Of a stretch of DNA of 64,000 nt, positions 57,447-64,000 are shown one piece after another. The notes beneath the pieces are model-generated. The model did no database searches. It saw only the letters and a program-made list of their open reading frames with translations, and was not told where the DNA came from. The DNA is from Hexactinellida sp. DTS-2022 (lineage: Eukaryota > Porifera > Hexactinellida). Position numbers and translations under genes: made by a program. The stretch covers positions 186,001 to 250,000 of the forward strand of contig JAPNXP010000005.1 in NCBI GenBank assembly GCA_028753945.1, given 5' to 3'. How positions within the stretch are numbered: position 1 is the first letter of the stretch; every line of letters begins with the position of its first letter.

Positions 57447-57722
57447 CAGTCAACTCCCGTTATAACCAAGTCGGATATAATCCTTTCATCTTATTACATT
57501 ATTAAAACTTCGGTTACAACGAAATGGATATAACAAAATTCCGCTTATAACGAAGTCGTATATAATCTTATATAGCCTTCTAATCTATTGATTTTACTCC
57601 GCTTACAACGAATTCTGCTTATAACGAAATTCAACTTGTAATGAACTCTTTTAAGATCGAACTCCGCTTATAACGAAATGAAACTACGGTCCCGAGCACT
57701 TCGTTATAACGGGAGTTGACTG
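57447..57722. mobile_element. Family D MITE next to the ABCF2 start
   Basis: 276 bp, CAGTCAACTCCCGTTATAAC to AACGGGAGTTGACTG, TA on both sides. CGCTTATAACGAA-type words occur at least five times. The right end is 44 bp from the ATG. Confidence 0.85.
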
Positions 57723-57766
57723 TATTTGACTCTAATATCAGCTGTTTAATTAACCTAGCAACCACA

Positions 57767-58473
57767 ATGCCATCTGGGAATGCTAGAAAGAGAAAAGCGC
57801 AAAAGAAATTCGCTAAAAACAACCAAACAAAACCGATAAGCACAAAACCGAAAGATGAGAGTTCGACCAATCATATCACAGAGGAGCCAACCGATCAGCT
57901 GTTCCACAGTTCGGACGCCGCGAATAATATCGAAACTGGAACTATAGAAGAGAAACTGGAACTATACGATACACACCAATGTGTCAACGGTGATATCACA
58001 GGTAAACAACAACAACAACAACAACACATAAACAGTAATCTTGTAATTCTTGTAAATTAATATTGTACAGTAGAACCTCGTTAGTACGAACGTGAACACT
58101 ATTTCAGTTCCCTTCAAAAGCTTTTCAATACAAATGATTTTGGTTGATATTGGTTAATACGAATTCCGGATAAGGTGAACACATTTTGACGGTCCCCTGG
58201 TGTTCCTACTAACGAGGTTCTACTGTAATTACCATTAATTAATAGGAGATAAACCAATTGAATCAAATGAGGAACCAAGCAGTGAGTTAGTTCCAGTTAT
58301 AGTTCCTGTACAAGAGTTAGTTCCAGTTATAGTTCCAGTAACAGAAGGAAACGAGTCCTCAGATGAAACAGAAGAGGCTGTTGTTAAAAGCAAGGTTTCT
58401 ATGTTCGGTCAGAGAGCAGTAACCGGGGTGTTGGATTCCCACAACGAGTCTAGAGATCTCCATGTGTCTCAGG

Positions 58474-58504
<31 letters not shown>

Positions 58505-61500
58505 AAATTAGACCCCTCCCTTCTTTGAACGGGCCATATATAACCGTATGCTCTTAAAACCGGCATATAATTAAAACCGGTATCCATTTTACTAATTGGA
58601 ATCAAGGAATTATCCAGGAGCGCGAGACGCTCCTTTTGGAGTATGATTTTTGGAAATTTTAATTTAGGAGCGCGAAAATTTGGAATCTTCTCCTATACCA
58701 CAACATTAATTTGTGATTTCAGCGTATGGAAATTGGATCAGACCAGGATTAGGAGCGTATTTACAAATGGCTGTATAATACACTGATTAGGAGCGTACAT
58801 ACAAATGCTTGTATAATACACTGATTAGGAGCGTACATACAAATGCTTGTATAATACACTGATTAGGAGCGTACATACAAATGCTTGTATAATACACTGA
58901 TAGTACACCTATAAATACTCTCCTGGATTCATACGGGAATTTCTGTGCGCCTGGATTTAGTTTGAGTTAACTCAAGCCGGACTAAGTTACTCGATTGTAA
59001 TACTTTCGGGGCTATAAATTCCTTTAAAATTACGCGTATAGTGCCTGGTTGTTAAATGGTCAATTCTTTATGTTTACCGGTATCCGCTGTACTAATTATC
59101 TGTATGGCTGTATAATACACTGATTATAAGTCATTTCAGTAGTCACACTATAGGTTACTATATCCACACTATAGCCACACTATAGGTTACTATATCCACA
59201 CTATAGGTTACTATTTCCTCTCACGGGGCTGAGTTGCTGTCGGACGCCCGCCTCGAGCTTAACTACGGACGCAGGTACGGTCTGGTGGGTCTCAACGGCT
59301 CCGGTAAGACAACTCTCCTAGAGGCCATCGCTGTCAGGGAAATACCAGTTCCCGAACACTTCGATATATACCTGCACCAAGAGGAGGTTAGTTCCTAGAG
59401 TAACAGTTCTTCGTTCAAGAACAAACTAGGTAAAAATAGTTGTTTTTCAGTTTTTAGTTTTCAGTCCTATAATAACAGTTCTTGGTTCCCCTGGTATTGC
59501 AACTAAATGTTAAAAATAAAGTTAGTTCCAATTGGAACTATAAAGTGTTAGTTCCATATTGTCTCACCTCAGTGTTTGCAAGCGCTGGTTCTATTCAAAG
59601 CCCGCTGCGCTTATAATTTTAATGGGCTGCAAACAGCGCATGCAAACACTCTCAGCAACACACATACAGGATTGGAAGTAACCTAGTAGTTAGTAATACA
59701 GATAGTTCATAGCATATCCATGGTACTCTATATGCAGGCATCTGCATTATAGATTTATCAGAGAGTAAACAAACAAAAGTATATAATACCTAAATTATTT
59801 AACGTATAATCGTATGTACACATTATCCGGAATTGTGTATATGTCGCAGGCGAAATTGAGTTTCAGTCCAAATTGAGTCTCAATCTCGCCTAGTCCAAAT
59901 TGAGACTCATTTTGGACTGAAACTCAATTTCGCCTGCGACATATATATAACCGGAACTATGTGTATATAACCGGAATTATGTATATATATATATAACCGG
60001 AACTATGTGTATATAACCGGAATTATGTATATATATATATAACCGGAACTATGTGCGTATATAACCGGAACTAACGGGTGCTGTTAGGCAGAGGCTAGCG
60101 ACAAGACTGCCCTTCAGCTGGTGGTGCAGGTGGAGGAGGAAGTGGCGCGTATCGAGTGTGAGATGGCGGAGCTGAGCTGCAGCTGCGATACCGAGACTGG
60201 GACCATGGATAGGATAGCCGAGCTCTCAGAGAGACTCGAGGAGTTGGATGCGGCCACCGCTGAGAGCAGGGCCGCCGAGATTCTACATGGGCTGGGTAGA
60301 TAGATAGTTAGTTACTCTGTTATAAGAGCATCCAAGCCACTGTAGGGTTGTTTGATTTAAATCATTGATTTAAATCAAAAATCTGATTTTATCAAAAAAG
60401 TCGGACTTTATTATTTTAATCAGATTTTTTATATCTATTGTTTTTTGCGAAAAGAAAAGAAATACATTGATAATGAGTCATTAACAATGTAATTAATCCA
60501 TTAGCCAAATAATATACGCCAGTGTGATATAGATTGCAAAAAAACAATTAAAATAAAAAAAGTAGGACTTTTTTGATTTTTTCAAAAAATCATGATTTTA
60601 TCAACCCTGAATTCCGATGCTCGTATAGGAGCCACTGTTGCTCCCATAAGAGCATCTATTCTGCTCGCAACTTGACGGTATTTATACTTTTCGTACTCTG
60701 TATCACAGACAGAATAGCAGATGTTTGTATGCAGGTGTTATTCTCTGTATAGTCTAGTATAGTTCCACTTATGTGAACACCTGTGACATACTCAGTATAC
60801 ATATTAACCGTGTTCCTACTAACGAGGTTCTACTGTATATCCTATTCTGTATACAGTAGAACCTCGTTGGTAGGATCACGGTTAATACGAATTTCCAGAT
60901 AAGACGAACAAAAAGTTCCACAAAATCAGGTCTCTACAATGGCTATTCAATGGGTATTACTCCGGTTAATAAGAACTCCGATAAAGCGAACACATTTTAC
61001 CGTCCGTTGGTGTTCCTACTAACGAGGTTCTACTGTATATTATATACAGTCGAAATCGGATTATTTTGTCATCGGATTATTTGTTTTATCGGACTATTTT
61101 GTCCTAATATTCGAGGAAAATTATGATATATATACCATTTTGCTTGGATATCTCACCCCGGGTTTATTTGTCTTATCGGATTATTTTGTCGAATTATCCA
61201 TGAAAAGAATTGGACAAAATACAGTCAACTCCGCTTAATAGAGCCACCGGTTAATCGGTTTCTCCGCTTAATCGGGTCAAAATTTCACAGGATTTATAGG
61301 ACAGAATTACAGTTTGGCTTACAATATTTTCGGTTAATCGGTTTCTCCGCTTAATCGGGTCAAAGTAACCTGGTCCCGAGGTGGCTCTATTAAGCGGAGT
61401 CGACTGTAATCCGATTTCGACTGTCTGTATCTTACAGGATTCACTAGCAAGATGATGGACAGGCCCTCAAAGGATTTCTCCGGAGGTTGGAGAATGCGAA

Positions 61501-62701
61501 TCGCCTTAGCGAAGGCGCTATTCGTTAGACCGCAGATCCTACTGCTGGACGAACCAACCAATCATCTGGATTTGTGTGCCTGTGTATGGCTAGAACAGGA
61601 ACTGAGGAAGTATACTAGGATTCTAGTCTTGGTTTCTCATTCACAGGTTAGTTAGTGCTATTAGTTAGTAGTTAGTTAACGTTAGTAGTACATAGTAGGT
61701 TAGTTAGTGCTAATTAGTTAGTAGTTAGTAGTTAGTTAGTTAGTAATTAGTTAGTAGTTAGTAGTTAGTTAGTTAGTTATGTTATTAGTTAGTTAGTTAG
61801 TTATTTAACGTTAGATTATCATATTAGTTAATGTTAGTAGTAGCAAGTTAGTTAGAGTTTTTCACAATTAATATCGAATTACTTTTATCGGCCAACACAT
61901 TTTCTAATGTAATTTTCAGTCCCTGGCAAGGTTATTCCTTAAACATCATAAATTCATCTTTACGAATCCGGGTTTTATTTGAAAAGGTGTTGGTATATAT
62001 ACAAGTAAGCCCTATTAAAACGATGTTCTACTGTAATTCCTATAAATTACACACGACTTTATACTGTAGTTTTAACTGTATACTAATTCCTATTACTTAC
62101 TTTACACAGGACTTTATACTGTATACTAATCCCTATTAATTAACACAGGACTTTATACTATATACTACAGTGGAAGCCGCTTAATCGGGAGACGGTTAAT
62201 CGGGAAATTCGGTTATTCGGGACGAGGCTTTGGAAACCAATTCGTATCAAATAGTATAAAGTATATCGGTTAAACGGGAGAACCGGATAAACGGGAATAA
62301 ATTCCTACTCCCGAGGCGTCCCGATTAAGCGGCTTCCACTGTACTGTACACTAATCCCTATTACTTTACACAGGACTGTATACAGTATACTGTATACTAA
62401 TCCCTATTACTTTACACAGGACTTTATGAATGGGGTCTGCACTAACATAATCCACCTGCAAGCCCGCAAGCTATCCTACTACGGCGGAAACTATGACGCG
62501 TATGTCCGGACACGCGGGGAATTAGAGGAACACCAAATGAAGCGACACACCTGGGAACAGGGCCAGATTAAGCACATGAAGGAATATGTAGCTAGGTTCG
62601 GACACGGGTCAGCTAAACTGGCCAGACAGGCGCAGAGCAAGGAAAAGGTGCTAGCTAAAATGGTAGCAGGAGGGCTAACGGATAAAGTGATGTCAGATAA
62701 G
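57767..62701 (+). CDS. ABCF2: ABCF2-type ABC ATPase, first six exons (partial)
   Basis: Exons 57767-58001, 58246-58472, 59207-59386, 60088-60295, 61438-61646 and 62420-62701 join in frame to 447 residues. The N-terminus is basic ([14 protein letters not shown]) followed by an acidic linker with a VPVIVP repeat, then [15 protein letters not shown], Walker [10 protein letters not shown], signature FSGGWRMR, Walker [19 protein letters not shown], and the inter-cassette linker ([17 protein letters not shown]), all as in ABCF2. The family lacks membrane segments and acts on ribosomes or translation. The second cassette must lie beyond the window; exon 6 ends in a normal GTGAGT donor, so this is not a truncation. 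An in-frame ATG at 57716 lies inside a MITE end and is not used. Two acceptors have local tandem copies. Confidence 0.93.
58068..58225. mobile_element. Family A MITE
   Basis: CAGTAGAACCTCGTTAGTAC to TAACGAGGTTCTACTG in ABCF2 intron 1, 20 bp from the exon 2 acceptor. Confidence 0.75.
58603..58900. repeat. L-type repeat with tandem tail
   Basis: Core AGGAGCGCGAGACGCTCC then four copies of a 38-40-bp tail (GATTAGGAGCGTACATACAA, TATAATACACT). Confidence 0.8.
59144..59206 (+). repeat. Tandem copies of the ABCF2 exon 3 acceptor
   Basis: CACACTATAG occurs at 59144, 59165, 59176 and 59197. Three of the four, including the real acceptor, are followed by GTTACTAT, the first bases of exon 3. Confidence 0.8.
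59839..59946. repeat. Long inverted repeat (hairpin)
   Basis: TATGTCGCAGGCGAAATTGA with AGTTTCAGTCCAAATTGAGT is mirrored by its complement to CGCCTGCGACATA. Arms are about 45 bp with few mismatches and a short loop. Tandem TATATAACCGGAACTATGTG units follow to 60070. Confidence 0.8.
60342..60608. mobile_element. Probable MITE with GGGTTGATTTAAATC-type ends
   Basis: AGGGTTGTTTGATTTAAATC at the left; ATCATGATTTTATCAACCCT at the right is its diverged inverted repeat. The middle is A/T-rich. No clear target duplication. Confidence 0.5.
60853..61035. mobile_element. Family A MITE
   Basis: CAGTAGAACCTCGTTGGTAG to TAACGAGGTTCTACTG, TA on both sides, with the ATGGCTATTCAATGGGTATT core. Confidence 0.8.
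61047..61423. mobile_element. Family K MITE interrupted by a family F MITE
   Basis: CAGTCGAAATCGGATTATTT at the left. The right terminus is GGACAAAATA then ATCCGATTTCGACTG, split by the family F insertion. Without it, the right end is an exact inverted copy of the left 25 bp. The element ends 14 bp from the ABCF2 exon 5 acceptor. Confidence 0.85.
61222..61406. mobile_element. Family F MITE nested in family K
   Basis: 185 bp, CAGTCAACTCCGCTTAATAG to AAGCGGAGTCGACTG, inserted at a single TA of family K with TA duplicated on both sides. Confidence 0.9.
61647..61860. repeat. TTAG-rich simple repeat at an ABCF2 donor
   Basis: Repeated TTAGTTAG and GTAGTTAGTTAG following the GTTAGTTAG donor of exon 5. 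The donor itself is part of the repeat. Confidence 0.8.
62045..62419 (+). repeat. Tandem copies of the ABCF2 exon 6 acceptor
   Basis: Units of about 46 bp (CTAATCCCTATTACTTTACA, CAGGACTTTATACTGTATA) occur around 62053, 62110, 62148, 62374 and at the real acceptor at 62420. GGACTTTAT is the start of exon 6. A family I MITE interrupts the array. Confidence 0.85.
62168..62341. mobile_element. Family I MITE
   Basis: 174 bp, CAGTGGAAGCCGCTTAATCG to AAGCGGCTTCCACTG, TA on both sides. GGTTAATCGGGA, GGTTAAACGGGA and GGATAAACGGGA repeat the family word. Confidence 0.85.
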
Positions 62702-62817
62702 GTGAGTCGTATCAGGCAGGGTGTTATCGGAACACCTCTGTTTGGATTAGCGAGGGTGTACTGTAGTTAGTTTCATATTAAAGTGTTGTTAATTTGAATT
62801 TTCCTAATAGTAAAAAC

Positions 62818-62960
62818 GCAGTGTATTATACAGGGATTTGTAAATAAGCTCCTAATCCTGGTCTGATCCAATTTCCATACGCCTAAACCACAAATTAATG
62901 TTACGGTATAGGAGAGAATTCCAAATTTCGCGCTCCTAAATCAAATTTTCCAAAAATATC
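62818..62960. repeat. L-type repeat, reverse orientation
   Basis: Starts CAGTGTATTATACAGGGATT, continues CTCCTAATCCTGGTCTGATC and ends at TTTCGCGCTCCTAAAT. It sits in the ABCF2 intron after exon 6. Confidence 0.65.
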
Positions 62961-63477
62961 CACAAATATCCATATCCACCCCTCCAGGGGTTTACTCAGA
63001 ATTTATAGACAGTTAACAAATTTTTATTTAGAAAAAAGGTTTATTTACGTGCTAGCCATACAGAGTATTATTATACAGCCATTCAACCAAAGATTGTTAA
63101 TATTTTTACCCCAGGACCAAATATTTAAGACATTTTTTGCAACTAAATGGCGTTAAAAAAGTTAGTTCCAATTGGAACTATAAATTGTTAGTTCCATATT
63201 GCCTCACCTTCATACACACGGGATTGGAAGTCATCTCCTAGCATCATTCTCTCGATCGCATTAATTCCCTAAATATAAATAGGTTCCAATAGGAACTATA
63301 GTGTTAGTTCAGTTCCTATAATAACAGTTCTGTTGACAAGCCATAGCTACTATATTAAGGCCTGACAGTAATTATTAGGTAATATATTAGTGGAAATGTT
63401 ACTTAATATTAATTGTTTTTTAACTTTTGACTTTTTAATGTTTTAGTGCACAAACATATAAGAACTGATACTATAAG

Positions 63478-64000
63478 TTAACAGAATATTTGTAGACCGT
63501 AGTTCTTGTTGCTTGACACACAAACTAATCTCCCGTTTGTATCTATAGCTATTCCTCGGGGCTGATATAACATTCCTTGTTCGTCTCCCTCTCTTCCTAT
63601 GGTGTGTAGGAGGTTGCCTGCTGGGGAGAATACTCGAATTGAGTGTGTGCCTGCATCGCTAATGACAATGTTGTTATTTACGTCCAAACAGAAGAACATT
63701 GGCCATAACACATCCATTCCTTCTCCTCTGCTAATTAGAGAGTGTAGCATGTCTCCCTCTAGTGACAGTACCAGCATACACGGATTTTTGTATGGACACA
63801 GTACGTATACGCGGTCATGCGATAACTTGACGTCATATGGTAGTTTTAATGCCTGATGTGTGATGTTCCTAATATGGTTTAGGTCTGTGTCGGATACACA
63901 GATTCTGTTGTTACGGCTATCTGCTATGAACACCTGTCCGTTGGGATCTGTTGTTAGTTGTCTGGGAGATTTGAATTCTCCGTTATTGGATCCAATCTTA
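63478..64000 (-). CDS. NHL-repeat protein, 3' part (runs off the window)
   Basis: Open on the minus strand from the window end to the stop at 63478, 173 residues visible. It contains the last NHL blades ([41 protein letters not shown]) and ends NYGLQIFC like the gene at 50882. Protein identity over the overlap is about 90% by eye. The 3' flank (GTTAACTTATAGTATCAGTT) is also shared, so the duplication included non-coding DNA. It lies downstream of ABCF2 exon 6, in the opposite direction, apparently within the next ABCF2 intron. Whether the N-terminal helical part is intact cannot be seen. Confidence 0.88.
   Translation of the reverse strand, partial: KIGSNNGEFKSPRQLTTDPNGQVFIADSRNNRICVSDTDLNHIRNITHQALKLPYDVKLSHDRVYVLCPYKNPCMLVLSLEGDMLHSLISRGEGMDVLWPMFFCLDVNNNIVISDAGTHSIRVFSPAGNLLHTIGREGDEQGMLYQPRGIAIDTNGRLVCVSSNKNYGLQIFC

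Larger units (their letters stand above)
55849..57766. other. Divergent intergenic region between myosin and ABCF2
   Basis: No gene seen. It holds the myosin promoter at the left, then an L-type repeat (56223-56596), a family A variant (56730-56882), and complete family B (57187-57338) and D (57447-57722) elements up to 44 bp from the ABCF2 start. Confidence 0.6.

Noticed and set aside
57716..57766. Upstream in-frame ATG for ABCF2
   Set aside because: It lies in the terminal sequence of a family D MITE; the MPSG start at 57767 matches the family.
61660..61810. TTAG repeats as interstitial telomere sequence
   Set aside because: The unit is TTAGTTAG with GTAGTTAG variants, not TTAGGG or TTAGG, and it grows out of the GTTAGT splice donor.
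62420..62701. ABCF2 as a truncated single-cassette pseudogene
   Set aside because: Exon 6 ends in the conserved linker with a proper GTGAGT donor; the second cassette simply lies beyond the window.
1..64000. Autonomous transposase or reverse transcriptase genes
   Set aside because: No open frame with transposase, CENP-B-like, hAT or reverse transcriptase features was found; the mobile elements here are non-autonomous.
1..64000. tRNA or rRNA genes
   Set aside because: No cloverleaf with A and B box motifs and no rRNA-like sequence was noticed on either strand by eye.

Overview
This is eukaryotic, AT-rich, intron-rich DNA, most likely from an early-branching animal. The recognisable proteins are animal-type (class II muscle myosin heavy chain, an MYLIP-like FERM-RING ligase, mitochondrial-clan P450s, MCMDC2, ABCF2). 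Small coiled-coil plus NHL proteins occur in multiple copies, as I would expect in a sponge. A glass sponge is my best guess, and that is an inference from gene content only. Introns are GT-AG and full of microsatellites and short transposon-derived elements.

Layout. 254-3094 (+): last three exons of an unrecognised gene. 3671-7415 (-): MYLIP/IDOL-like FERM-RING protein, 4 exons, 500 aa. 7645-10327 (-): divergent Rho-family GTPase, 3 exons, 203 aa. 10328-13648: intergenic. 13649-55848 (-): one 42-kb gene for a striated-type myosin II heavy chain. I reconstructed 46 exons; they total 5,898 nt, in frame throughout, for 1,965 aa plus stop. Its introns hold five intronless genes: an NHL protein (28273-29514 +), two mitochondrial-clan P450s in divergent orientation (37817-39247 -, 40094-41557 +), MCMDC2 (43491-45623 -) and a second NHL protein (50882-52108 +). 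55849-57766: intergenic. 57767-62701 (+): first six exons of ABCF2 (447 aa, first ABC cassette); the rest lies beyond the window. A third NHL gene (63478-end, -) apparently sits inside the next ABCF2 intron and is a close copy of the second.

Repeats. Myosin intron 35 is almost entirely a 68-bp satellite of about 92 copies. Each monomer carries the last 17 nt of exon 35 plus its 5' splice site. Smaller tandem duplications of splice acceptors occur in both myosin and ABCF2. At least eleven families of small non-autonomous elements share CAGT...ACTG ends and TA flanks (pogo/Tc1-mariner-like). I label them by first bases: A CAGTAGAACCTCGTTAGTAC; B CAGTGGATGCCGGTTATAAG; C CAGTCAGGTCTGCTTATT; D CAGTSAACTCCCGTTATAAC; E CAGTCGAAACCGGTTTTTTC; F CAGTCAACTCCGCTTAATAG; G CAGTAAAACCTTTAGAAAGT; H CAGTGGAGCCTCCCATAACG; I CAGTGGAAGCCGCTTAATCG; J CAGTGGAATTGCTTTATTAG; K CAGTCGAAATCGGATTATTT. 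Several are nested at TA sites, which gives relative ages. No transposase gene is present, so all would depend on enzymes encoded elsewhere.

Functionally the genes do not form a pathway. The window shows one very large muscle-type myosin gene acting as a host for intronless genes and repeats, flanked by ordinary multi-exon housekeeping and signalling genes.
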